49,882 nucleotides of DNA from an uncultured Bacteroidales bacterium (lineage in GTDB: Bacteria > Bacteroidota > Bacteroidia > Bacteroidales > UBA932). Shown one piece after another: positions 27,827-36,170 of the stretch (position 1 is the stretch's first letter; every line of letters begins with the position of its first letter). Made by a program: the position numbers and the translations under genes. Where the stretch lies: assembly GCA_944326365.1 (NCBI GenBank), contig CALVDR010000019.1, positions 1 to 49,882 on the forward strand, read 5' to 3'. Under the pieces are notes generated by a model. The model saw nothing but the letters and a program-made list of their open reading frames with translations. It had not been told where the DNA came from and searched no databases.

Positions 27827-30800
27827 TCACTTTATGACCACTGTCCTCCGTGTCGGTCCAATTCCTTTAACTGTCAGACTCTTCCAGCTGGAAGGCAACA
27901 CTGAACTGACCTGGGATATTCCTTCATCAGTGATTTCAAGTCCAGCAAATCCATTCAGCACCGCCTGCAGGAGACCTCCTGCGCCCGTCATGAAATAAGG
28001 ATTATGCGATGAGGGCGTTTCGGCCAAAGCTCCGAAAGGAGGTCGGGCAAACGGCCTGTAACAGCGTCGGAACATCTCTTCAGCCTTATCTTCATTCCCC
28101 AATCTGGCATACTGGATACAGAATATGCTCCATGTCATAGCCGGTCCGTTCACCGGATCCACACGGGACTCGTAATATTCAAGATCCCTTAGCAATTGCC
28201 GTCTGTCATCAATGATACCGAGCGGATAACCCAGAAGATTCACATCAGCCTGCTTTATCATACCGCCGTCATACCCTTCATGCTCCATGGTCACACCATT
28301 GTCGTCCCTCAATATCCTCAATCCCCCGGAAATCTTCATCCACTCAGAGGGCAGCCGTTCACCGCACAGGACGGATGCTTCAGCGGCACATTCAAGGACC
28401 TTTGAAACCGCCCCGTTCGTAAAGGCATTGTCAATCACATTATTTGCATACTCATCTGCCCCCACGACACCGGTTATCGAATAAGTGCCGTCACCGTTGT
28501 CCCTCACCCTGTCAGTCCAGAACTCCGCCACCGCTTTCAGCAGCGGCCAGCCCTTGTCCCGAAGCCATTGCCTGTCTTTCACAACACACCAGTAGTTCCA
28601 TGCCGCTATCCCGACATCCGCCGTAATATGATGCTCCATCGGTCCGGTAAGTGCCCATACAGGAGTGGACTCCTGTCCGAACTCATCGGACTCCCACGGG
28701 AACATCACCCCATCATAGCCGGAAGCCATCGCCCTCATCCTCGCTGCAGGCAGTCTGTCGAGCCTGTAATCGATCATAGATTCAGCCAATCCATGATTCA
28801 AGAGCAGAAGCGGGGGAAACATCCACATCTCGGCATCCCAGAATATATGCCCGTTATACCCCTGTGACGAAAGCCCCATAGGAGGGATGCTCAGCCTCGT
28901 TCCCTCCCTGCAGGAGCCGTAAAGACTGAAAAGAGCCAGTCTTACGGTCTTCTGCGCTTCCGGATCCCCCTCGATCTCAATGTCTCCGCGCCATAGTTCC
29001 GACCAATCAGTCCTATGTCCTGCCAAAACCTCGTCTACAGAGATCCGGTCTATATAGACAAGTTGCCTGACAGCCTCATTCCACGGGTCACTGAAATCCG
29101 CAGTAGAACATACTGACGCAGCCAATGTAAAATGTCCGGTCTGTCCTTTGGAAAGTGAAAAAGAAATAATATCCTCATCCGAATTTCCGGAACGGGAAAG
29201 ACTCTCCCTGTCAGAAATAAATGATGATGCCGCAGCCACTTCATACCGTCCGCCGGAAGTCGGAGCCGTGGCCGTCAGAAAGTCCAGTTTCCGGCCCTCG
29301 ATCCAGAAAGATTTCCTGTCACGGACAACAGCTCCATATTCATCTTCAGGCACAGCCATCATATTCCTGAACTCCAGCCCGACATCATCAAGAGCCGACA
29401 CTTCCACATCCATAAGCATCGAATACGGAAGATTCCTCAATGCCGTAAACGAATACCGTACACGGACTTTCCCATCAGCTACAAATTCCGTGACATGCTC
29501 CGCTTTCCTGAGATCTATGCTCTGATGCCAGTCGCAGACATCCGACATCGGGAAACCGTCTATGGACATTGCAAGACAAAAAGGATTGATCCCCCTTACC
29601 GTCCGGTTAACATAATCAGGGGCAAGCCTGTCCGACACATTGTTCAGCATTATGTGCCTCACTGAAAACGGCTCCCTCCATGGAAGCAGGCCCAATATCC
29701 CGTTGGCTACAGGAACTCCGGTATAATCAGCTCCATAATCGTCCGTCTCCAGAACCCATCCGTCACCGCTGTTTGCATAGATATCGGTTTTATCAACCGG
29801 CTTCAGCACTATCGCCTGACCGCCATCGGCTGACATGGCGATATCCAGAGTATCGGAAGCAGTGACAGTCTCTGTCAGAATCCTGTATGCTGTCTTGTCA
29901 GAAGCCCGTGTACCGTCAGGCTGGACAATTATCGGAGCATCAGGGTCATCGGCATAGATTTCAGCATGATAGACTGTGCCCGGATCCAGAAAGTCCACAG
30001 GTACGGCAACCGTCCGCGCATCATGGTTCGTCCCGGCCCCGAGAAAGAATCTCTCCCCGGCCCTGCGGACCACCACGATGAAATCCCCCGGCTCACCGTC
30101 AAGGGCTTCCGACCAGTCGCAGTCGGGGTCAAAATCCCGGAAAAACCGGAAAGCCGGATGGCCTTCATAATTTTCTATCAGGTCGCAGGCCATCTGCAGG
30201 GGAGAATACAGGATGACCCAGTTCGCTATCTGGCGTGCCAGCGTTGTCTTTATATAGCACTGCGAATTGTCCCCGTTCCACGCCTTCCGTCCGGGATCAG
30301 CGACTGCCCTTTCATAGTAAATATCGAATACTCCAGGTGTATAGTCCATCGGGCCCGACAACAGCCGCACGAAGGGGAGCGTACAGAGATATTCCGAGCT
30401 GTTCCCGGCACTCCAGGCATTCCACTCCATGCCTTTTGCACCCTCCCGTGTCATCATGTTAGGCCATGTACGGCGGATACCGGTCTCCTTGACCGGCTCG
30501 TGGACATCGAGCATCAGCCTGTGCTCCGCAGCCTTTTCCACCACTTTCTGATAATGCTGCACCGCCCTCTGGGAATGATGGCGGATATTTCCGGGCATTC
30601 CTCCGGCATATCCGGTCTTCAGGACGTGGATACCCAGGGACTCATATTTCGCAAAAGCACTGTCCAATGCAGCCTCATACTCGAAAATGCTGCCGCCAGT
30701 TTCGTTGTGCATCCACAGGGAAACTCCCTTGTCCTGTGAGTATGCAGCTATCTTTTCCATGTCAAATTCGGGGGACGCTTCGCAATAGTCGAACTTCTGG

Positions 30801-31810
30801 CTTCCGCCCCAGTTCTCCCAACCCTTGTTCCAGCCTTCGAAGAGAACTCCGTCAATATTGTTTTCAGCCGCAAAATCTATGTGTTTCAAGGCATTTTCCG
30901 TAGTCGCACCGTGACGCGGCCCGTCCGTCCATGTCTGCGTACCGAGGTGCATGCCCCACCATACACCGACATATTTCTGCGGCTTGATCCATGAGATATC
31001 ATCTATGGCACATGGCTCATTAAGGTTCAAAATCAAAGAAGAATTTATAAGATCCACAGCCTTCCGTCCAATCTGCACAGTCCGCCACGGAGTCGTGAAT
31101 TTCCCCGGAATCCGGGCCTTGCATCCGTCCGGTCTCAGAGCCAGTTCAGTCTGGAACACCAATGAATCGCAGCGATACAGATTCATCTCAGGGAAATCAT
31201 AAAGAGCCGCTTCATGAATGCTCCCCCAGACATTGCCTGTATGGAATGTGAACGGGGTATTTGCAGTCTCCACCGCACTTGTCGGAAGTTCGCGTGTGTC
31301 CAGTTCATAAGTTTCGAAATTTCCGGGAATGGACCAGCTGAGACCGTCATAGGCAAAACAAAACCTGGTATTTTCGGCAGCAACTGTAAGTGAATCAAAG
31401 TCAGTATCATACTCATACCGGAAGCCGATACCGTCATCGAAAGCCCGGATGCGCAGGACAAGCGACACACCGTCATCATTTTTCATGGAGACAGCCATCT
31501 CCCTGTGCCTGTCGGTGACGGACTTGTTCTCTCCCCAGGGCTGCATCCAGGTCTGATTCACCCTCTTCCTGTCGATATCCCTGACCTTAAAGCCAGAACT
31601 GAGTCCAGCCTCCACAGCATCCAACCCGGCCGCAGAGATTTCCATCACCTCCCCGCCATACGCCGACACATGAAGAACCGGCACGCCCTCATCAGAAAGA
31701 GCCTGATCCACTGTGATATTCCCATCCGGAGATGAAAGGAAAATATTTCCTGAACACGCGACAGCCGTCCATATCACGGCACAAGCCATCATCAACCTTG
31801 CAAATGTCAT
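27827..31810 (-). CDS. GH97-GH65 fusion, predicted alpha-glucosidase
   Basis: 1327 residues with lipobox AVAC-SG near residue 19. GH97 covers about residues 22-660: DGIGFRYEY, VGVWWGMHLG, VLKTGYAGG, LMLDVHEPVKETG, GPMDYTPGVFD. Having Gly in VLKTGYAGG rather than an Asp nucleophile, and the VHE Glu, matches inverting SusB-type alpha-glucosidases. GH65 covers about 680-1327: GHIFWDAEMWMFP, the general-acid motif GADEY (E1120) and KQADVNLLGYP. GH65 enzymes are inverting and act on alpha-glucosides such as kojibiose. It is first in the six-gene run. Removal of Glc caps from immature high-mannose glycans is one inferred role; alpha-glucan or collagen Glc-Gal are alternatives. Confidence 0.85.
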   Translation of the reverse strand: MTFARLMMACAVIWTAVACSGNIFLSSPDGNITVDQALSDEGVPVLHVSAYGGEVMEISAAGLDAVEAGLSSGFKVRDIDRKRVNQTWMQPWGENKSVTDRHREMAVSMKNDDGVSLVLRIRAFDDGIGFRYEYDTDFDSLTVAAENTRFCFAYDGLSWSIPGNFETYELDTRELPTSAVETANTPFTFHTGNVWGSIHEAALYDFPEMNLYRCDSLVFQTELALRPDGCKARIPGKFTTPWRTVQIGRKAVDLINSSLILNLNEPCAIDDISWIKPQKYVGVWWGMHLGTQTWTDGPRHGATTENALKHIDFAAENNIDGVLFEGWNKGWENWGGSQKFDYCEASPEFDMEKIAAYSQDKGVSLWMHNETGGSIFEYEAALDSAFAKYESLGIHVLKTGYAGGMPGNIRHHSQRAVQHYQKVVEKAAEHRLMLDVHEPVKETGIRRTWPNMMTREGAKGMEWNAWSAGNSSEYLCTLPFVRLLSGPMDYTPGVFDIYYERAVADPGRKAWNGDNSQCYIKTTLARQIANWVILYSPLQMACDLIENYEGHPAFRFFRDFDPDCDWSEALDGEPGDFIVVVRRAGERFFLGAGTNHDARTVAVPVDFLDPGTVYHAEIYADDPDAPIIVQPDGTRASDKTAYRILTETVTASDTLDIAMSADGGQAIVLKPVDKTDIYANSGDGWVLETDDYGADYTGVPVANGILGLLPWREPFSVRHIMLNNVSDRLAPDYVNRTVRGINPFCLAMSIDGFPMSDVCDWHQSIDLRKAEHVTEFVADGKVRVRYSFTALRNLPYSMLMDVEVSALDDVGLEFRNMMAVPEDEYGAVVRDRKSFWIEGRKLDFLTATAPTSGGRYEVAAASSFISDRESLSRSGNSDEDIISFSLSKGQTGHFTLAASVCSTADFSDPWNEAVRQLVYIDRISVDEVLAGHRTDWSELWRGDIEIEGDPEAQKTVRLALFSLYGSCREGTRLSIPPMGLSSQGYNGHIFWDAEMWMFPPLLLLNHGLAESMIDYRLDRLPAARMRAMASGYDGVMFPWESDEFGQESTPVWALTGPMEHHITADVGIAAWNYWCVVKDRQWLRDKGWPLLKAVAEFWTDRVRDNGDGTYSITGVVGADEYANNVIDNAFTNGAVSKVLECAAEASVLCGERLPSEWMKISGGLRILRDDNGVTMEHEGYDGGMIKQADVNLLGYPLGIIDDRRQLLRDLEYYESRVDPVNGPAMTWSIFCIQYARLGNEDKAEEMFRRCYRPFARPPFGALAETPSSHNPYFMTGAGGLLQAVLNGFAGLEITDEGISQVSSVLPSSWKSLTVKGIGPTRRTVVIK

Positions 31811-32078
31811 ATATCACCAAAACTAAATTTCCCTTTTCAGTTCTATATGACATCCTGATTTCAATGACTGATATTATAAGCCAACCAATAAATTTCAGTT
31901 GCACAAACTAATTATGAAAACGCTCCACATATTCCTTTATCCGCTTGCCTGATTTGCTGTAATATTGGAAAAATCATGATAGGACCTGTTCAGCATCAAA
32001 TCATATACGCTAATCGTAAAATACATTGTATGCCCTTGTCAGCTATTTCTTAAATTATAGGAATGAAAGTATATGAAT
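31811..32078. other. Intergenic region between GH97-GH65 gene and toxin gene
   Basis: About 270 bp, AT-rich, no gene. It must hold the promoter of the GH97-GH65 operon. TAGTTTTG on the - strand at 31825-31818 matches the TAnnTTTG box but lies only 8 bp from the start codon, so transcription from it would be nearly leaderless. The 45-bp element found before fecR and the kinase gene is not present here. Confidence 0.35.
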
Positions 32079-32681
32079 TCAAGGCAACAACACCTGAGCC
32101 CACTTAGGAATGTCTTCTTCGTACTGTTTTTTCAAAGAGCCGTCAACAAGTCTGAACAGCAGACTTGCATCCTCTCCGTCTGTGGAATTGTCATAGACAT
32201 ATAATCTGTCTACGACAGAAGCAATCGTCTTGCAGTTGGAAATGGACTTATAATACCGAGAGACGATTTTTGAGATAGGCACATCATGCCCGCCCTGCAT
32301 AACCCTCAATGCAATTCTTGCGGCGTTAATTGACGGATGCCTTGTGGCTATGAAAAACAATCTCACAAAAAATCCCAGTTCCTTCGCCCTTAATATAAAA
32401 TCAAGTTTATCCTCTGCAGACATAACTGTCTCAAATACAAAACTCTTCTTCTCTTTAAGACATGTTTCCCGCAAATCGGAACAATAATTTGCAGCCTTCA
32501 AGACAGCTTCAGCGGAATTCCAGTCACCAAACATATCTTTGGCAACCTCATCAGGATTAATATAAAGTACACCTTCAGCCCACTCGTGATAAAGAAATTT
32601 ACGAGTGACCGATGTCTTGCCTGACCCGTTAGGTCCGGCAATGACTATCATTTCCGGCTGAAGATCAGTTTTTCCGTCCAT
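32079..32681 (-). CDS. Zeta-type toxin kinase
   Basis: 200 residues from MDGKTDLQPE at 32681; the longer frame runs through the antitoxin gene and is rejected. Walker A MIVIAGPNGSGKTS lies at residues 10-23, followed by YINPDEVAKDMFG, the VFETVMS segment with the acidic residue expected to position substrate, and a helical C-terminus with RYYKSI. Zeta toxins phosphorylate UDP-activated amino sugars and so block wall synthesis. Its start overlaps the 3' end of the small upstream gene by 17 bp, the classic antitoxin-toxin layout. Confidence 0.72.
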   Translation of the reverse strand: MDGKTDLQPEMIVIAGPNGSGKTSVTRKFLYHEWAEGVLYINPDEVAKDMFGDWNSAEAVLKAANYCSDLRETCLKEKKSFVFETVMSAEDKLDFILRAKELGFFVRLFFIATRHPSINAARIALRVMQGGHDVPISKIVSRYYKSISNCKTIASVVDRLYVYDNSTDGEDASLLFRLVDGSLKKQYEEDIPKWAQVLLP

Positions 32682-32883
32682 CTGCAATCCTCTTGATTCT
32701 CGTTGCCCACTTCGCCATTTTTCTGTCAATATCACGCAACATTGCATTGAAGTATGCTTCTGAGGCCTTTTCTTCATTCTCTTTTGCCTCAATCGCAACT
32801 TCCCTCATAACCTCTGACAACATCTCATACGTAGGTTCTTTATCAGGAGAAAACCTGTAGGCATTCAATTTTTTATCAGACAT
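32665..32883 (-). CDS. Probable antitoxin of the zeta-type pair
   Basis: 72 residues from MSDKKLNAYRFSPDKEP at 32883; a start 7 codons upstream is possible. Small, charged and helical (EVMREVAIEAKENEEKA), as expected for a protein that covers the toxin's ATP site. A TATGTTTG box lies 28 bp upstream. The pair sits between the GH97-GH65 operon and the surface half of the PUL, on the same strand but with AT-rich DNA unlike both. Assignment is by position; the sequence itself has no distinctive motif. Confidence 0.6.
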   Translation of the reverse strand: MSDKKLNAYRFSPDKEPTYEMLSEVMREVAIEAKENEEKASEAYFNAMLRDIDRKMAKWATRIKRIADGRKN

Positions 32884-32910
32884 AATCGTTCTTCTAACTT
32901 TCATATCTTA

Positions 32911-32918
32911 CAAACATA
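32911..32918 (-). promoter_or_regulatory. Promoter box of the toxin-antitoxin pair
   Basis: TATGTTTG on the - strand fits TAnnTTTG and would give a leader of about 20 nt. No clean TTTG -33 box; CTTG at 32944-32941 is the nearest. The remaining part of 32919-33188 shows no gene; it is A-rich. Confidence 0.45.
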
Positions 32919-33188
32919 CACATAATTTTTTGATTTCTTCCAAGCAGAAATAAAAAGTCAATAACGTCAAAAAGCCAATCCGACAGAATCAAATCTTCAA
33001 ATGCAAGTCTGAACAAACAAGCATGGCACTTCGACCACAATCAAAAAAAATCAGGATGTCAAAGAACGTAAAAAAAGAGAATGATGAGGGAGAAGGCAAA
33101 AAACGGCAATACAATCCTCTCCCTCAAGAACTCTATAGATTTATATATCAGAAGGTTAAATCTCAAGTAAAATCCAACATCGTCATTT

Positions 33189-33303
33189 GATAAAAAGGTG
33201 ACTGGAAAGGATACTTGTAACGCCTGAATCGAAAGTCCTCATGTCTGCGGTTTTCTCGTCTTCGCAAGCCTTGAAATCCATCCTTTTCAGTCACCTTATT
33301 ATC
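33189..33303 (-). repeat. 115-bp hairpin-forming element with an internal 32-aa frame
   Basis: Arms at 33189-33212 and 33280-33303 are inverted repeats of 24 bp with two mismatches, enclosing 67 nt. It starts 43 nt after the stop of the DUF4988 lipoprotein gene. On the - strand, an ATG at 33281, preceded by AAAAGG, opens a 32-codon frame (starting MDFKACEDEK, stop at 33183) that spans the loop and one arm. No T-run follows, so it is not a standard terminator. It may be a dispersed repeat (MITE-like), an mRNA 3'-end structure, or a small gene; flanks show no clear target-site duplication. Confidence 0.55.
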
Positions 33304-33346
33304 CGCAGTAATTCAGTTACTTATTCTGACAAAATTTACCATGCAA

Positions 33347-35005
33347 TTATTCGGAATAGCCGGTCCATTCGACAGAAATTATGCTGACACTTCCTGGCAG
33401 TTTCAATATAGCCATAGAAGATGATACCTCTCCAAGATTAGTGATTGTTATGTCGAATTTTCCAGAAAGATTAATATCTTTAATTTCTTCATAAATCTGA
33501 TATTGTGCAATATCTTCTTTGGACTTTCTTATTTCAAATTCTACTGGGGTATCTATCCCGTTTGATACGATAACCTTAAAACCAAATCCAAGATTCTGTA
33601 CATCATATATAGATGTTCCGTAATTTATTGTCAATTGTCCACATCCTCCTTCCAACTCTGGTGAATAGAGAGAACCCATCTCTATAGTACCACCATTGTT
33701 AACACTGCATATCACTGGGAACAGATGGTCAACAGCGCTCCATTGTTGGTCTGTTGGTTTTAATACAAGGCCGTATTCATTCAAATGCCAGCCTGCATCA
33801 GTTGTTGTGGAAGGATCAATATAAGTCGTCGGATACCCTGAGTTATTGAATGTCTCGAAATCAGATTTACCTCCGCTGACCACATTGGAATTGAGTTGTA
33901 CCACAGTGAATGTCTCCTGCTTGCCGCTGCCATAGCTGACATATATCTTTCCTTCCCTCTTCTCTCCCTGGCTGTCGTCGTATGGCTCTACATTGAACTT
34001 GAGTTCATCCGTCCTTAGGGCCTTTGTTACAGGAACATCGGTAATCCATCCGCTGGCCGGGTCTATCATAGTCGTATATGCCATATTGGTCTTTATGGCG
34101 AGTGTTATCTCTCCGCCCTGGTTGCCGATAGTGAGAGTGTTTTCCACAAGTGAAAGCTGTCCCTGCTCGAATGAGAGTATCTTGCCGGACATCTGGCCTT
34201 TGCCGTTCACTGCCACCAGAACCACGGATGCGCTTGAAGGGACAGGATCAGGTGCCGTAATGCTGACTGCCCCGCTCTGGGAATCCCCGCTTACCCTTGC
34301 CGTAAAACCTTCATCACAAATGGCCTTGACCACGGTCTCCGCATCTCCTGCTGTAACGGTATAAGCCACTCTCACCGTCTCCCCTGCATCAACTCCGGAA
34401 TAAGGAGCCTCCACCTTCAGGGCAAAACTCTGCACCTTCGGAATGGTAATCTCACGCCCGTCCGAAAGGACCAGTGTGACATCCTCATCCGTCTCCGTCA
34501 CATCCTGCACAAGCCCGATTCCTGTCTCAGCGCCGGGGATGACCGTCCATTCGCCTCCGTTGAGCCTGAACCACAGCTGGCCGTCCTCTATCTTGAATTC
34601 AGGGGCAATGGTAGCAGGTATCCTGTTCCCACCGGCAAGCAGCGGTTCCCCGTCCACCGTCCAGTAATATATCCCGTCTTCACCTTTCTCGACACTGACG
34701 GACGGCTTTTCACCGTTCTTTATCACCATCTTGCCCATCTTGGAGAACTCTATCTCATATCCGGTACCGTCTGCCAAAGGTGTTATACTTACTATCCTGT
34801 CCTCATTCTCCAACGCCTTCACCGATGCAGACACAGTCTGCACATTGGAATTGAGGTCAGCTATCTGCTTTTCAAGTTCCGTGACCCTTCCTTCAAGGTC
34901 ATCGACCCTTCCATTTAGGGTAGAGTCATCATACTTCTGGCAACCTGCAAAGAACAGCGCCAGCGAAAGGAGCATTGCTCCGATTGGTTTAAATGTTTTT
35001 TCCAT
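33347..35005 (-). CDS. DUF4988/BACON surface lipoprotein
   Basis: 552 residues, lipobox FAGC-QK near residue 22. Residues about 30-65 form a coiled coil (LNGRVDDLEGRVTELEKQIA), typical of DUF4988, which lifts binding domains off the membrane. A BACON-like Ig domain follows near 285-370 (IGNQGGEITLAIKTN, ending YGSGKQETFTVVQL). The C-terminal 180 residues are a beta-rich domain of the kind that binds glycans in PUL surface proteins. It is last in the surface operon, 67 bp after the GH18 gene, and is probably a surface glycan-binding protein. Confidence 0.7.
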   Translation of the reverse strand: MEKTFKPIGAMLLSLALFFAGCQKYDDSTLNGRVDDLEGRVTELEKQIADLNSNVQTVSASVKALENEDRIVSITPLADGTGYEIEFSKMGKMVIKNGEKPSVSVEKGEDGIYYWTVDGEPLLAGGNRIPATIAPEFKIEDGQLWFRLNGGEWTVIPGAETGIGLVQDVTETDEDVTLVLSDGREITIPKVQSFALKVEAPYSGVDAGETVRVAYTVTAGDAETVVKAICDEGFTARVSGDSQSGAVSITAPDPVPSSASVVLVAVNGKGQMSGKILSFEQGQLSLVENTLTIGNQGGEITLAIKTNMAYTTMIDPASGWITDVPVTKALRTDELKFNVEPYDDSQGEKREGKIYVSYGSGKQETFTVVQLNSNVVSGGKSDFETFNNSGYPTTYIDPSTTTDAGWHLNEYGLVLKPTDQQWSAVDHLFPVICSVNNGGTIEMGSLYSPELEGGCGQLTINYGTSIYDVQNLGFGFKVIVSNGIDTPVEFEIRKSKEDIAQYQIYEEIKDINLSGKFDITITNLGEVSSSMAILKLPGSVSIISVEWTGYSE

Positions 35006-35072
35006 ATTCTTGTGATTTCCTGATTCCGGCTCCGGCCGGAACCGGAGTCAGGAATCTTGTTAGACAACATTG

Positions 35073-36104
35073 TTATTCGGCAGTAGCCATGTCATACGTG
35101 ATAGTGAAGCCACCTGAAACTGTTCCGGCATCCCTCGACCTATTAGCGCCATTAGGACATATCACTCCCAGACCATTATATGCACCATCAGACATATCTT
35201 GGAAGACAGAAAGAGGATCCCTCTCACTACGTGGCCTGAGATTGAAGCACATCATGGCTCCATAGCCTGCATTCTTTGCATCCCTTGCCTGACCTTCTAC
35301 ATCAACAGTCGAATTATCTTCTCCCAAGTTCAACGAAATCGGAGACCATCTCGGTATGGTCATGCCGGCAATATTGCTCGTAGATGCTACTCTGTATTGC
35401 TTGAAATATCCGTGATAAGCATAATCTATGTATGCTGCCGCTGCCGAACTGATTGTGCCCGTATTCCCCCAGTCAAAGACCGTGATGAGTTTATCTGACG
35501 GCATAAGTTCGTGAAGTTTAGTGATGATGCGGCTGTATGATGTATTATTTACTGTCCCAGAGCCAAACCAAGGATAGTCGGCATACTCGTCATCAAAACC
35601 GATACCGTCCAGACCGTATCTTTCCACAGTATAAGCCAGGATGGCAGCGAACTGGTCAGCCTGGTCATTCGTCATATTGGCGACACCTATTCCCTGCCAG
35701 TCCCCGAGGACAGTCAGCAGGACTTTTATGCCGAGACCCTGGAGAGGTCGGACGTATGTATTGACGCCGTTTCCCTCAAGTACAGGAGTCAGTTCAGGAT
35801 TGAGATAAAGCGTAGGACGAACTTGATTACCAACTGTCTCTTTGTGAATATTCGATGCGAAGAGCTCGACAATGTCAAAGAATGTAGTGCCGTCAGCCAA
35901 GATATAGTCTCCAGCATTGAGAGGATTCACATCATTAGTCTCTACATAGCAGACTGCTTTAGGGGTTTTCGTTCCATACGTTTTAGTGATAGGAGCGTCC
36001 GGAATCTGGCCTTCAGCTTCAACCTTCGGCTCATTCATCTTGTTGCAAGCAAGAATGCCTGCAGATACAACTGCCAAAGCAGCGATTTTAATCATTGTTT
36101 TCAT
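35073..36104 (-). CDS. GH18 endo-beta-N-acetylglucosaminidase lipoprotein
   Basis: 343 residues, lipobox ILAC-NK near residue 20. The GH18 signature DGIGFDDE lies at residues 166-173 with the catalytic Glu173 and following YADYPWF, as in Endo H/F1-type enzymes and the ENGase of the Bacteroides high-mannose N-glycan locus. KVLLTVLGDW is the preceding TIM-barrel strand, and AYHGYFKQYR and MCFNLR are later ones. It should cut the chitobiose core of N-glycans on host or dietary glycoproteins at the cell surface, feeding SusC/SusD. It is the only one of three GH18-like proteins here with an intact active site. Confidence 0.82.
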   Translation of the reverse strand: MKTMIKIAALAVVSAGILACNKMNEPKVEAEGQIPDAPITKTYGTKTPKAVCYVETNDVNPLNAGDYILADGTTFFDIVELFASNIHKETVGNQVRPTLYLNPELTPVLEGNGVNTYVRPLQGLGIKVLLTVLGDWQGIGVANMTNDQADQFAAILAYTVERYGLDGIGFDDEYADYPWFGSGTVNNTSYSRIITKLHELMPSDKLITVFDWGNTGTISSAAAAYIDYAYHGYFKQYRVASTSNIAGMTIPRWSPISLNLGEDNSTVDVEGQARDAKNAGYGAMMCFNLRPRSERDPLSVFQDMSDGAYNGLGVICPNGANRSRDAGTVSGGFTITYDMATAE

Positions 36105-36170
36105 GAGTAAATCAGTTAAATGTTAATAAAAATGTGTATTGATTCGGTTTTACTCAACCGTCTATCGTAT

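Noticed and set aside
32079..32798. 239-aa version of the zeta toxin
   Set aside because: The first 39 codons are the antitoxin gene read in another frame and carry no toxin features.
33189..33303. Intrinsic terminator of the surface operon
   Set aside because: The 67-nt loop and absence of a T-run on the - strand do not fit an intrinsic terminator.
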